A stretch of 64,000 nucleotides of DNA from Mytilus galloprovincialis. Its lineage: Eukaryota > Mollusca > Bivalvia > Mytilida > Mytilidae. The DNA lies in assembly GCF_965363235.1 (NCBI RefSeq), contig NC_134850.1:30282102-30346101 (forward strand), written 5' to 3'. Of the stretch, positions 32,966 to 44,452 are shown one piece after another (position 1 is the first letter of the stretch; the number at the start of each line of letters is the position of its first letter). Both the position numbers and the translations under genes were made by a program. The notes beneath the pieces are model-generated. The model ran no database searches and was not told the origin of the DNA. It saw nothing but the letters and a program-made list of their open reading frames with translations.

Positions 32966-34090
32966 AAAAAACGTACATTAATACACTATAAACGAATAAA
33001 TTTGATCTGCGATATCTGAATGCAAATGCACAGTAAATAAAATATTAGAACAAACATTCAAAGACAAAAAAGTCCAAACAAAACAAAACATTCAAAAACA
33101 AACAAGTCCAAACAAAGCCATGTCAAGTCACCACTGCCAAATATTTAACCCTTCGAAAATATTCACTTTAGAAGAAAAAAAACGGTTTTAAAAATATACA
33201 GGTAAATCTTGAAGTTTATACAAATGTACTAAGAAGAAGTGAAACTTAGAATGTATTCCAAATAATCAAAGCTGGTATATAGACACAAGATCCATATAAA
33301 TATCAAATATCAAAAAAAGCATTATAAACAGTATCAACATGAAAATACGATTTGAGAGTACTCGCAGTTATATATATTTTTCTTTACTCATTCGGTATTC
33401 AAGAGCTTGTAACTGCTATTCAGACGTTATAAAGCGTCGTCAGTGTCTGAGCAGAAAGTAGATGAACCAGAGTTACGTCAAAGAACGTCTCGTCTTTTTT
33501 CTTAAAAAAAAGAAGATCATTGGAAGATACAATACCTTGTCGGTAAATATTCTGTATCAGCAGAACAGATAAAACATTATGGTTTTGAAATATATGTTCT
33601 AGGTACTGACGTTGTGTGTCATCTTAATTAGTGAACTCTTTACACCTATTTGCATATTATTTGCCTTTTATGTTTATTTCATTTTTTTGTAAATCACCTT
33701 AAATCTGATTGCGTATTTATACATATTGACTTAGTGCTATGGTCATTTTTTTATTTTGTCTTACATTTTTGCGTATTTGTTCTTTGTCTATAAAGTGCCT
33801 AAATAAAAATCTATAATCTAAAGGCTTTTATAATGACTGCTCATAAATCATGCAAATAAAATTGCATCATTTCTGATAGTCAAAAGAATTATTTGCATTT
33901 TTAAGCAATTCGAAGAAAATGCTTGTATCTTTTCCCTGAAATTCAGCATATTTTATGAAATCAACCAATTCTAATGTACAAAAATTTTTAAATTTTAATG
34001 GCGGTCCATGATTTCCATTAAATTCTAAAATAAAAAAAAAATAAAAAAACTGCAACACAATAAAAGTTTAAGTATCTTTATCCTTATATT
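32966..34090. other. Intergenic, nothing recognised
   Basis: AT-rich, with short A-rich runs near 33060-33115 ('caaaacattcaaa'). No gene supported. Confidence 0.4.
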
Positions 34091-34595
34091 ATTCACCTCT
34101 TGTACATATTGTACCATTAAAACGTTTAATCCCGCTGCAAATGTTTGCACCTGTCCTAAGGCAGGAAACTGATGTAAAGTAGTTGTCGTTTGTATGTAAT
34201 TTACAGTGGCGGATCCAGATATTTTCATAAGTGGGGGCCCACATGACCTACCTAAGAGGGGGCCCGCTCCAGTCACGCTGGACTTTTAGTGATTCCCTAT
34301 ATAAACAAACAAATATTTTCCCAAAAAGGCCCCCCCCCCTAATTCCGCCTCTGATTAATACGTGTTTCTTGTTTCTCGTTTTTTTTATATAGATTAGACC
34401 GTTGGTTTTCCCGTTTGAATGGTTTTGCACTAGTAATTTTGGGGCCCTTTATAGCTAATTGTTTGGTGTGAGACAATGCTCCGTTTTTAAGGCCGTACAT
34501 TGACTTATAATGGTTTACTTTTATAAATTGTTATTTGGATGGGAAATTGTCTCATTTGCACTCACACCACATCTTCCTATATCTAATGATTATCA
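34090..34595 (-). repeat. Family A copy carrying a hAT-type MITE
   Basis: Minus-strand family A subtype ('aaacgtttaatcccgctgca' on plus near 34120; 'tcacaccacatcttcctata' near 34564). It is interrupted at 34206-34352 by the MITE seen also at 30362. The uninterrupted order is known from the 32540 and 53020 copies. Confidence 0.75.
34206..34352. mobile_element. hAT-type MITE, second copy
   Basis: Starts CAGTGGCGGATCCAGA and ends TTCCGCCTCTG. It shares 'cataagtgggggccc', 'ggcccgctccagtcacg' and 'agtgattccctatat' (reversed) with the 30362-30523 copy. It sits inside a family A repeat. Confidence 0.75.
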
Positions 34596-34929
34596 TACAG
34601 CATTTTTAATGACTGATCGCAAATGACATTGCATCGTTTCTAATTAAAAAAAAAGAAATGTTTGCATTTATAAGCAATGCAAATAATATTTTAGTATCTT
34701 TTCCCTGATAATCAGCATATTTGTAAAAAAAAAAGACACTAGTTCTAATGAACAAAAAGCACTTAATTCAAATGGCGTTTCGTGATTTCCATTAAAAAAA
34801 ATACATTCCTATTAAACACAAACAAATTTTTCAGCATCTCTTTCATTATATTATTCCCATTTTATACATTTATACAAAATTTGCTACTTTCATGAAGATA
34901 AGTGTTTTAAAAATTAAATGTACCAAAGT

Positions 34930-35075
34930 TTAACTATCTGGTTTGAAATTCTAGACGCGCGTTTCGTCTACACAAGACTCATCATTTTGATCTGTGCGTC
35001 ACTGGTGAGTCTTATGTAGACGAAACACACGAATGGTGTATTAAATTATTAGCCTGGTACCTTTGATAACTATTA
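34930..35075. mobile_element. Head-to-head pair of degenerate hammerhead units
   Basis: On the minus strand 34950-34985 reads as a hammerhead 3' half (GATGAGTCTTGTGTAGAC, GAAACGCGCGTC), but its first core segment is damaged. Immediately after, on the plus strand, 34994-35040 reads GCGTCA, CTGGTGA, a perfect stem II, GAAAC, then a lost cleavage triplet. The two units face each other across a few bases. Confidence 0.7.
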
Positions 35076-35084
35076 GCATGTCGA

Positions 35085-35415
35085 GATGTGTGTATTTATT
35101 TGTCCTGAATGTTTTTGCATTTATTTGTACTGTAGTCCTGTCATGTAATGTTGTCGTTTTAATGTTATATTTAAAATTGCCATTAAAGCGCGAGGTTTGG
35201 CTAGCCAAAAAACTATGTTCAACCTTCCTTTTTTCCTGAAAATTTCCTGTACCAAATTAGGAAAATGGCTATTGTTATATATAGTTCATTTCTGTTACAT
35301 TTTAGTGTTGTGTTTCTGTTTTGTCGTAGTTACCCTCTTATATTTGATGTGTTTGCCTCAGTTTTAGTTTGTAACTCGGATTTGCTTTTTTCTCAATCGA
35401 TTGAGGGTGCAATCA
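35085..35415 (+). repeat. Dispersed repeat family D
   Basis: Contains 'catttatttgtactgtagtc', 'cattaaagcgcgaggtttgg', 'ttgatgtgtttgcctcagtt' and 'cggatttgcttttttctcaa'. Related copies lie at 39010-39425 and 48530-48870. Confidence 0.65.
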
Positions 35416-36250
35416 ACAGTTTTTTTCTATGACGTCATATTTTGAGGGACCATCTATAAGTGACCCTTAGTGGTGGACTGATTAATAAAGATACTTGTAT
35501 AAAACTAGAAATCACTGGAATCAGAATGTTCTAAAGTTTATAATGGAATAAAAAAAAGTGTACTTTTAATGGTATAAAAAAGTGTTATCCAGAGAAACTG
35601 GGAAAAACATTGCCTAATTCAAGCTTAAAAAACCTGAAATCAGGTCATGTGCACACCCCTGAAGACATGATACTTGCACAATAATCAAAATTGTATGAAT
35701 TTCATAGATTTTTACCTGGTCTTTCAAAAACATCATGCTTCAGGGTACGTTCGCCTGCTCCGAAAAGAGCTACAGTGGCTGCAAATCAGTTTTCAATTTT
35801 TACTGCCAAAAAAACAGACTGTTTACAGTGTTGTCTCCCCTCAAAACATGTATATTTAATCTATTTTTATTTAAATTAGTTTAATCATTCAAACTGCTTT
35901 AATTGAAGTTAATTAGCATACATGTATCTTTACAACCAAATACAAAAAACATGATACTTTTTCACCAATTATGTTGATAAAAAGGGACTTCCCTCCATGT
36001 CTATTTTTAGTTGGGGAATAACCCCTAGGTTTTTATACGAAACTGTTTATAGCACCCTAATGATTTATTCATCAATAAGAAGCTCTAATCAAATTATCAA
36101 GTCGAAGACTAAATATTTCGAAAAAGGAATGCTTTTTAGAACAGCAGCGATTTGAAAATTTGAAAACACAGACATTTTTATTGTTATATTTCGTTGTCAA
36201 GTTAATATCAAGTGTTTAAATCTGAAATCTCAGACCTTTTTGATCGTTAT
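35415..36250. other. Intergenic, nothing recognised
   Basis: AT-rich. Two short overlapping ORFs near 35674-35879 show no family features. Confidence 0.4.
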
Positions 36251-36264
36251 ATTTCGTTGCCAAT

Positions 36265-36410
36265 AGTTATCAAGGTACCAGGATTATAATTAAAAACGCC
36301 AAATGCACGTTTTGTCTACATAAGACTTGTCAGTGACGCTCAGATCAAAATAGTTATAAAGCCAAACAAGTACAAAGTTGAAAAGCATTGTGGACCAAAA
36401 ATTTCAAAAA
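36265..36410 (-). mobile_element. Degenerate hammerhead unit, minus strand
   Basis: In reverse complement: 'caactttgtacttgtttggc', GAGCGTCACTGACAAGTC, a stem II identical to the 4.6 kb copy, AAAAC, and 'tcctggtaccttgataacta'. Both core segments are altered, so cleavage is not expected. Confidence 0.7.
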
Positions 36411-37084
36411 GTTGTGCAAAATACGTCTAAATCTGAAAACACAGAAATTTTTGTTTGGTATATTTAGTTTGTCAAGTTATCAATTGCAAGTGTCAGGAAA
36501 ATATAGAAAACATAGACATCTGCCTAATTGAACTATTAGTCTATATCCTGTCTAATTGGACAATAAGTCTATATCCTGCCTCATTTGACTATTAGTCTAT
36601 ATCAATATTATCGCTAGCATCATTATCGGATTAAAATTGTACGTACATCTTCTCTAAAGAGGTAGAATTGGTAGGACATATGATAAAGTTTTCCATTTAT
36701 TCGTATTTTCTTTTGATAGCATACGTTTGACTGTTTATATTTTTAATTTGTTTATACTGTCATGTTTGGATAACATAAATCTTCTAAAATTAATTGTTTT
36801 TTTTTCAAAATAACGGGATATGATAAAAAAAAAACAAAAAAAAAAACAACGACGTATACAATATAATATTAAAAAGAAGTATGGCGGGGAACAAAGCACA
36901 CGGAATAACATGTGTCTTAAATAACTGAAAAAAATAGCAACTACCCTGCTATTCAAAGTATTTAATTTTTTCCTGAATATCTATAAAAAACAAATATTAT
37001 ATGGTTAAATAGCACTTCAAGGTTTAAGCTATTGCTAAATATATTTTTTTCTTTTATTTGAACAATTAATGAAAAAATTGTACT

Positions 37085-37345
37085 TCTGCGTTGACATGAA
37101 TTATCATTGATATAGTCTTATTCTGCATTTTTACTGTTTAAAAACTTTTAATTTTTCAAAATACTAAGGATACACAAGGAATGTATAACCTAAGCTGTAT
37201 TTTGGAAAACCTCACGGAAATTTGGGATTTCAATGCTCTTTTTCTTCGTTTTATACTTTTTCATTTTTTTATTGGAGCGCTACTGCGAAGTCTTTGTTGA
37301 CGCAAATCTCGTCCGGTTTTCACAATTTAAATCCTGGTATCTATG
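37085..37345 (+). mobile_element. Degenerate hammerhead unit with leader
   Basis: The leader ('ttgacatgaattatcattga', 'aatactaagga') and body ('ataacctaagctgtattttg', 'ttcaatgctctttttcttcg') match the 14.1-14.6 kb element. The hammerhead region (37275-37320) is strongly mutated. It ends 'aatcctggtatctatgatga' like the 14.5 kb copy. Confidence 0.65.
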
Positions 37346-37669
37346 ATGAGTTAAAGGTAAAACCATGGAAGAAAAAATGTACTTCAACACTTTGTATTGT
37401 GATGGTTGGTTGGTGGTGGTTAATAAATATTGATATACATCCAGGTTTTAAGTAAATTAGCATTATTACCAGGCAGCTGTAATTAACCAATTTGTTTTTG
37501 TATTTTCCTAGTGCAACAACTGATCGATAAGGATATGAAGTGTGTTGAAGTTTGATTTAAAATATTGAACTATTAGCTTTAAGTCTATAATTTAATGTCA
37601 TTACTTTAACATGACAGAGGGCATTTTATACATGTTATGAAAAGCAAAATATATCAAAGAATAATTCAA

Positions 37670-37805
37670 GCTCCTAAGTCGTAAACAAACTGACAATGCC
37701 ATTGCAAAAAATAACGAAACGACAAAGACACAAACATCAGTATACAAATCGTAACATAGAAAACTAAAGATATAGCAACAACCTGAACCTCAATAAAACA
37801 AGGGA
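37670..37805 (-). mobile_element. Fragment of Penelope 3' tail, minus strand
   Basis: Plus-strand 'aaactgacaatgccattgca' and 'catagaaaactaaagatata' are the reverse complement of the tail phrases 'ccatggcgttgtcagttt' and 'ttctttagttttctatg'. Short, non-coding fossil. Confidence 0.6.
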
Positions 37806-38083
37806 CGACCTTAAATGCTTCGAAGGATAATAAATATTTTGAAAACAAATGACTACAAGTAGTCAGTACTTCGGTATTGGCATACACATACGAATATTGT
37901 GTTGTTAACATTTGTTATAATAACATTTTGGATGTAATTTTGAATAAAGGAATGTATCTGCTTTATGCATTTCTTTACGTTGTTTTCCTATTTTTGAATG
38001 GGGTTTTTTTTTGTCATCTTTTGTTTTAATTCGTCCATCGAATTTTGTCTTAGGTTCTGGATTTTTCAAATATTTTGGTGAAG

Positions 38084-38128
38084 AGCATCTCTGAAGAGAC
38101 ATTCTTTGTCAAAATTTGAATCTGATGC
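38084..38128 (+). ncRNA. Hammerhead-like motif, second family, degenerate
   Basis: The stem I strands GCATC (38085-38089) and GATGC (38124-38128) are perfectly complementary. CTGAAGA lies at 38091-38097. Stem II is GACA-ttctt-TGTC (38098-38110). The second core reads AAAA (38111-38114) instead of GAAA, and ATC (38120-38122) is the cleavage triplet. Structure is kept but G12 is lost. Confidence 0.6.
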
Positions 38129-38371
38129 AGTTAAAATTAGTATCTTTTATGTTATAACTAGACACTTCTGTTTGTAGGCTGGTGGTCTCCGATGTTATCA
38201 CATTAGCCAGCTCTTCGGTACTAGCATACGAATATTACTGTGTTGACAATTTTTAAGTAATTCTAAATGAAGGAATGTATTACCTTCATAGCTCTTATTC
38301 CTTATCTGTTTTTTTCCGATTCAATTAGTCCTTCTTGGTCGATTTAGCTCTCTTCAAATATCCTGTCATTG

Positions 38372-38418
38372 AGAATCACTGAAGAAACATTATTTTTAGA
38401 AACGCACATCATCTGGTG
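38372..38418 (+). ncRNA. Hammerhead-like motif, second family, second unit, degenerate
   Basis: CTGAAGA (38379-38385) and GAAAC (38399-38403) are both present. The stem II segment between them (38386-38398) no longer pairs and the stem I halves pair poorly. Recognised mainly by its place in the tandem unit. Confidence 0.5.
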
Positions 38419-38429
38419 GACTAAAAATA

Positions 38430-39010
38430 CTACCTTTCTAATTGCCTCTCTTACTTTGTGGTCAATTATTTCAAACCCGCAATGTAAGGCATTCATACAA
38501 CTTGAATATTTTCGGTATAACTATCATCTTTTGATTGAGGGTTCAACTTTTTCAGAATATCTTTAATAAAATTGAAAAAGAAAATCACACAAATTAAATC
38601 GCATGAAATATTTTTTTCTATTTGTCAAATATTTATGTATAGAATTAATGGGAAAATATAATTTTCATTTATATGATAAGAACATGGTTAATGCTTTGAT
38701 CAAAAAGGGTTAAATTCCACATCTAATGAGTAACTATTAAGTTAATATATATTTTAGCCGTCACGATTATTGTACCTATATGTACTGGTTTTTAATTTAT
38801 TTGAACTTAATTGAATTGCATAAGTTCTGATTATGTCCCACTTTGATTTGCCTTAACATATCATTTTGTTTAATGTCATTAATTTAACATGACAGAGGGC
38901 ACTTTATAGACACACTGCATTCCTTATAACATTCCTACCAGAACATTTTAATGTAGAATTGAGAATATGTTAATATTTAAAGATAGATCATTTATGCCAG
39001 AGTCAAATTT
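38430..39010. other. Intergenic, nothing recognised
   Basis: AT-rich. The phrase 'taatgtcattaatttaacat' followed by 'gacagagggcactttata' near 38870 also occurs near 37590, so a small local direct repeat is present. Confidence 0.4.
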
Positions 39011-39425
39011 CCTATTTTAACCCGGATTTGTATTTTTTTTTCTCAATCGATTTATGAATTTCGAACAGCGTATACTACTGTTGCCTTTTATATATATATA
39101 GATATCCTGATGAGCTTTTAATTTTGCCATTTAAAAACGCACTTTTGTATTTTTGTTATTTTCCTTTTTTTCTGAGACGGTCCTTGAAAACTGTCTTGAT
39201 ATTATTTTAATTTTAGTTTCTTGTGTACAATTTGGAAATTAGTATGGCGTTCATTATCACTGAACTAGTATATATTTGTTTAGGGGCCAGTTGAAGGACG
39301 CCTCCGGGTGCGGGAATTTCTCGCTACATTGAAGACCTGTTGGTGACCTTCTGCTGTTGTTTTTTTCTATGGTCGGGTTGTTGTCTCTTTGGCACATTCC
39401 CCATTTCCATTCTCAATTTTATTGA
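39010..39425 (+). repeat. Dispersed repeat family D with adjacent abundant module
   Basis: 39010-39095 carries the 'gatttatgaatttcgaacag' and 'gtatactactgttgcctttt' module. 39235-39425 carries 'ggcgttcattatcactgaac', 'ttgaaggacgcctccgggtg' and 'gttgtctctttggcacattc', which I remember as a common mussel interspersed sequence. No gene. Confidence 0.6.
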
Positions 39426-39783
39426 ATTCATTTTTTGATACTTTTTTTATTTAAATAATTTCGTGTATGCTTCACATCAAAAACAATATTTGCAAAAAAG
39501 GAAGCAAAATAAAAACTTTATCAATTACTGCCTCATTATATATAAGACTGTTGCTATTTATATTAGTTGCTGCAGTTGTTAGAGTGGTAAAAAAATAATT
39601 TAAATATAGACATCTGCCTAATTGAGCTATTTCGTCATTATCGCTTACATTTTTATTTGCCTTATTTTCCTTTTAAACTGGTAACATTGATTTCCAGTAT
39701 ATATCATTTTCTCTAAAGGAAAGCACAAAGGTAAGGTTTTAAACATTGTTGTATTGTATTAGTTTTATTTTAATAAACTTTCA

Positions 39784-42142
39784 AAAAGCATTGGTTTATA
39801 AAAATAAGAAGATGTGGTATGATTGCAAACAAGGCATTGGTTTATAAAAATAAGAAGATGTGGTATGATTGCAAACAAGGCATTGCTTTATAAAAATAAG
39901 AAGATGTGGTATGATTGCAAACAAGGCATTGCTTTATAAAAAAAAGAAGATATGGTATGATTGCAAACAAGGCATTGCTTTATAAAAATAAGAAGATGTG
40001 GTATGATTGCAAACAAGGCATTGCTTTATAAAAATAAGAAGATGTGGTATGATTGCAAACAAGGCATTGCTTTATAAAAATAAGAAGATGTGGTATGATT
40101 GCAAACAAGGCATTGCTTTAGAAAAATAAGATGTGGTATGATTGCAAACAAGGCATTGCTTGCTTTATAAGAATAAGAAGATGTGGTATAATTGCAAACA
40201 AGGCATTGCTTTATAAAAATAAGAAGATGTGGTATGATTGCAAACAAGGCATTGCTTTATAAAAATAAGAAGATGTGGTATGATTGCAAACAAGGCATTG
40301 CTTTATAAAAATAAGAAGATGTGGTATGATTGCAAACAAGGCATTGCTTTATAAAAATAAGAAGATGTGGTATGATTGCAAACAAGGCATTGCTTTAGAA
40401 AAATAAGATGTGGTATGATTGCAAACAAGGCATTGCTTGCTTTATAAGAATAAGAAGATGTGGTATAATTGCAAACAAGGCATTGCTTTATAAAAATAAG
40501 AAGATGTGGTATGATTGCAAACAAGGCATTGCTTTAGAAAAATAAGATGTGGTATGATTGCAAACAAGGCATTGCTTGCTTTATAAGAATAAGAAGATGT
40601 GGTATAATTGCAAACAAGGCATTGCTTTATAAAAATAAGAAGATGTGGTATGATTGCAAACAAGGCATTGCTTTATAAAAATAAGAAGATGTGGTATGAT
40701 TGCAAACAAGGCATTGCTTTATAAAAATAAGAAGATGTGGTATGATTGCAAACAAGGCATTGCTTTAGAAAAATAAGATGTGGTATGATTGCAAACAAGG
40801 CATTGCTTGCTTTATAAGAATAAGAAGATGTGGTATAATTGCAAACAAGGCATTGCTTTATAAAAATAAGAAGATGTGGTATGATTGCAAACAAGGCATT
40901 GCTTTATAAAAATAAGAAGATGTGGTATGATTGCAAACAAGGCATTGCTTTATAAAAATAAGAAGATGTGGTATGATTGCAAACAAGGCATTGCTTTATA
41001 AAAATAAGAAGATGTGGTATGATTGCAAACAAGGCATTGCTTTAGAAAAATAAGATGTGGTATGATTGCAAACAAGGCATTGCTTGCTTTATAAGAATAA
41101 GAAGATGTGGTATAATTGCAAACAAGGCATTGCTTTATAAAAATAAGAAGATGTGGTATGATTGCAAACAAGGCATTGCTTTAGAAAAATAAGATGTGGT
41201 ATGATTGCAAACAAGGCATTGCTTGCTTTATAAGAATAAGAAGATGTGGTATAATTGCAAACAAGGCATTGCTTTATAAAAATAAGAAGATGTGGTATGA
41301 TTGCAAACAAGGCATTGCTTTATAAAAATAAGAAGATGTGGTATGATTGCAAACAAGGCATTGCTTTAGAAAAATAAGATGTGGTATGATTGCAAACAAG
41401 GCATTGCTTGCTTTATAAGAATAAGAAGATGTGGTATAATTGCAAACAAGGCATTGCTTTATAAAAATAAGAAGATGTGGTATGATTGCAAACAAGGCAT
41501 TGCTTTATAAAAATAAGAAGATGTGGTATGATTGCAAACAAGGCATTGCTTTATAAAAATAAGAAGATGTGGTATGATTGCAAACAAGGCATTGCTTTAG
41601 AAAAATAAGATGTGGTATGATTGCAAACAAGGCATTGCTTGCTTTATAAGAATAAGAAGATGTGGTATAATTGCAAACAAGGCATTGCTTTATAAAAATA
41701 AGAAGATGTGGTATGATTGCAAACAAGGCATTGCTTTAGAAAAATAAGATGTGGTATGATTGCAAACAAGGCATTGCTTGCTTTATAAGAATAAGAAGAT
41801 GTGGTATAATTGCAAACAAGGCATTGCTTTATAAAAATAAGAAGATGTGGTATGATTGCAAACAAGGCATTGCTTTATAAAAATAAGAAGATGTGGTATG
41901 ATTGCAAACAAGGCATTGCTTTAGAAAAATAAGATGTGGTATGATTGCAAACAAGGCATTGCTTGCTTTATAAGAATAAGAAGATGTGGTATAATTGCAA
42001 ACAAGGCATTGCTTTATAAAAATAAGAAGATGTGGTATGATTGCAAACAAGGCATTGCTTTATAAAAATAAGAAGATGTGGTATGATTGCAAACAAGGCA
42101 TTGCTTTATAAAAATAAGAAGATGTGGTATGATTGTAAACAA
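39784..42142 (+). repeat. Hierarchical minisatellite, ~50 monomers of 43/46/50 bp
   Basis: There are three monomer types. A (46 bp) has 'gctttataaaaataagaaga'. B (43 bp) has 'gctttagaaaaataagatg'. C (50 bp) has 'gcttgctttataagaataag'. All share 'tgtggtat(g/a)attgcaaac'. B is always followed by C, and BC blocks are separated by one to four A monomers. From about 40117 the A counts between the ten BC blocks read 4,1,3,4,1,2,3,1,2. Before that, A-type monomers run from 39784. Repeated minus-strand frames of 73 codons are by-products of the period. The monomer resembles the first 30 bases of family A repeats. Confidence 0.95.
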
Positions 42143-42144
42143 GT

Positions 42145-43095
42145 TTGTGTATGTTTATGTGACGAACTGATTGTCATACATTAGTTTAAACTTTTAACAA
42201 GTCTAAATAATAATATACAATTATTTTGTATTCATTAAGATTGGTTGTGAAAAGAGTCCAATTGGAAAAATATTCCATCTCATTTTTCTCTATGTCACGT
42301 GATAAACGAATTTCGGATGTTCGCTCCTCTTGTTTTTGAATTTTTGCCAGATATCGGAATCCTCTGGTTTTATCCATGTACATGTAGTGGCATTAAAAAA
42401 TCCCCTCTAACCCCTCCTTTTCTTTTGATAATTTTTTTACATCTATTTTTTTTAAAAGCCACACATGAAAATCCTATAAACTCTTTGTTATTTTTAAATA
42501 TTTTTTTTTAAAGAAAAAGGGTTCTAATTTTCAATGGCTTATATCTCGAACATCCTTAAACAAGAAAAATGTATCAAATTTCTTACAGCACAGGTCTATC
42601 CACAATTTTTCTTTTATGAAAAATACGAATTATGAAATGTAAAATGTTATTTTAGGATTATAATTGGTTCTTTTCAACTCAAACAGTTTAAGAAATACAA
42701 TCATTTGAATGATAGAAAGTGATGACAGGATGGACAAGACAGAAATTGCTACGTACGACTCATCGATGAAGCTCCTTTAAAAACAATGTAAAGCCGAATC
42801 AACAACAATGTTGAAAAACAATAAAAGCCGAAAAGTTCGAACAAATGTTGCTTAATAGGTTTTCATGTTAGGGGTAGAGAGTTTTCAATAGTTTTCAACA
42901 TTTTATGAACAGTTCTCAGAAATACATGTTTTGAAACATTTGATTCTAAAGGAAAATATGTGTTTAAAAAAATGCCAACAACGTAAAATAAAGAACTTTT
43001 CATGAGAACATGAAGAAGACTCGAAGACGAAGATTTTAAAATCAAAAACCATCAGCAACAAAATCAAAAGGTCTACAGAAAAATAGCCAAATAGT
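42145..43095. other. Intergenic, nothing recognised
   Basis: AT-rich flank of the minisatellite. Short ORFs on both strands lack recognisable features. Confidence 0.4.
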
Positions 43096-43099
43096 AAAA

Positions 43100-43330
43100 T
43101 CACAAAAATAATGAACTCCGAGGAAAATTCAAAACGGAAAGTCCGTAATCAAATGGCAAAATCAAATGATAAAACACATCGAACGAATGGACAACAACTG
43201 TCATATTCCTAACTTGGTACATGCATTTTCAAATGTAACCATGGTGAATTGAACCTGGTTTTATATCGCTAATCCTTTCACTTGTATGGCAGTCGCATCA
43301 AAAACAGCTTAAATTGTAATTTATTTGACA
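43100..43330 (+). repeat. Dispersed repeat family C
   Basis: Runs from 'atgaactccgaggaaaattc' through 'gaacctggttttatatcgct' to 'gcagtcgcatcaaaaac'. Confidence 0.7.
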
Positions 43331-43334
43331 GAAT

Positions 43335-44259
43335 TGTAACCCTTTTTTAGAACAATTATTTAGACTATTGACATGATGTCTATAGATATTATGTAAACTT
43401 TAAATGATGCCAGTACCGAAAGACTAGCTACTGAGCAAATGTTACATTTGATACTTACAAGAAGAAATCCAAAGGAAAGACACATTGACTTAAATTGTAT
43501 CATTTTTAGTTCTAAAACAAAATTAGGGGAGTCACAAAAAATTAGTCCGGAAGCTATAACTTACAAACACAGTATAAGCTTTTATTAGAAGTATGAAATA
43601 TAGTATTACAATTATTCAAGTATCTGCCAATCAATTTTGTCAATCTGATATAACCATTGCATCAATCTGTAATGACCCATTAATTACACAACTGTAAATA
43701 GAAATAGAGACCTGGGGTTGAAGTCATAAAACTTTGCTCAGTGCTTGGAGCACAAAAATCATGATTGAAACATGAAATCCAACATTTTGATTGGTTGATT
43801 TTCCAGTACGAGTACAAAAAACTGACTCGAAAGTTTTATTACCGTAAGGCCTGCTTCCCAAATCTTTATTAAGGATTAAATGTACATGTAAAAAAAAACC
43901 AACCAAACGATGCATGTCATTTTAGGCAAGTTGACAGAATTTTAACCGTTCCGTTATCTCCAAGAAATATATAAACAGAAGCTTTTGGTCAATATGTATA
44001 ATGACCCATTAATAACACAACTGTAAAAAATATATAGTTCTGCTTTCCATACATTTTAGTAAATAGTAAATGTAAAACAACACATGATGCATGTCATTTT
44101 AGTCAAGATGACAGGAAATGAACCATTTCGTTATCTTCTATAAAAATATATGGGTCAATGTGCTTTTAAAAAAGAATTTAGGGATCCACAAATTGCTATT
44201 TGAACCTCTGCTCTCTTTTTCTGCTCTACATATATTTGTTATTCGTTATATTTTTACAG
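43335..44259. other. Region upstream of the cyclase coding start
   Basis: Holds a local direct repeat: 'aatgacccattaattacaca' near 43670 and 'aatgacccattaataacaca' near 44000, each followed within 300 bp by a 'gatgcatgtcattttag' phrase. The acceptor at 44259 implies at least one untranslated exon further upstream, which could not be located. Confidence 0.45.
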
Positions 44260-44265
44260 CTAAAA

Positions 44266-44452
44266 ATGGCTGGTCGTAACAGAGTGATTCCTGTGGAATC
44301 GATAAAGAATCGAAAATCTCCAGGCACTAAGTTACATCGTTCTAATAGTCTTTCTTCAACGCTATCGTTATCACCTACAGAACTGAATGAAGCTATAATG
44401 GGAATGCTAACTGTTGGTAAACGACTAGAGCCTTGCAAAAGAGTATGCATTG
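44266..44452 (+). CDS. NIT guanylate cyclase, exon 1 (cytosolic N-terminus)
   Basis: The ATG lies six bases after an acceptor (tttttacag, ending 44259). It encodes a Ser/Arg-rich segment ending 'KRVCI' and stops at G|GTATGT in phase 1. The earlier in-frame open sequence back to 44200 has no ATG and is intronic. Confidence 0.8.

Larger units (their letters stand above)
37850..38425 (+). mobile_element. Second hammerhead-like repeat family, tandem dimer (~288 bp)
   Basis: Two head-to-tail units share 'ttcggta(t/c)t(a/g)gcata', 'acgaatatt', 'gtgttg(t/a)', 'gaaggaatgtat'-like text, then an 'aatatcctgtc'/'aatattttggt' segment and a hammerhead-like motif. The CTGAAGA cores lie at 38091 and 38379, a period of 288 bp. 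Hammerhead position 7 is free, so CTGAAGA is a legal core. This family differs in sequence from the 183-bp family but shares its architecture. Confidence 0.6.

Noticed and set aside
40026-42050. Ten near-identical 73-residue minus-strand open frames
   Set aside because: They follow the BCA monomer period (139 bp plus multiples of 46) exactly, and the encoded text is a translation of the satellite monomer. No independent coding evidence.
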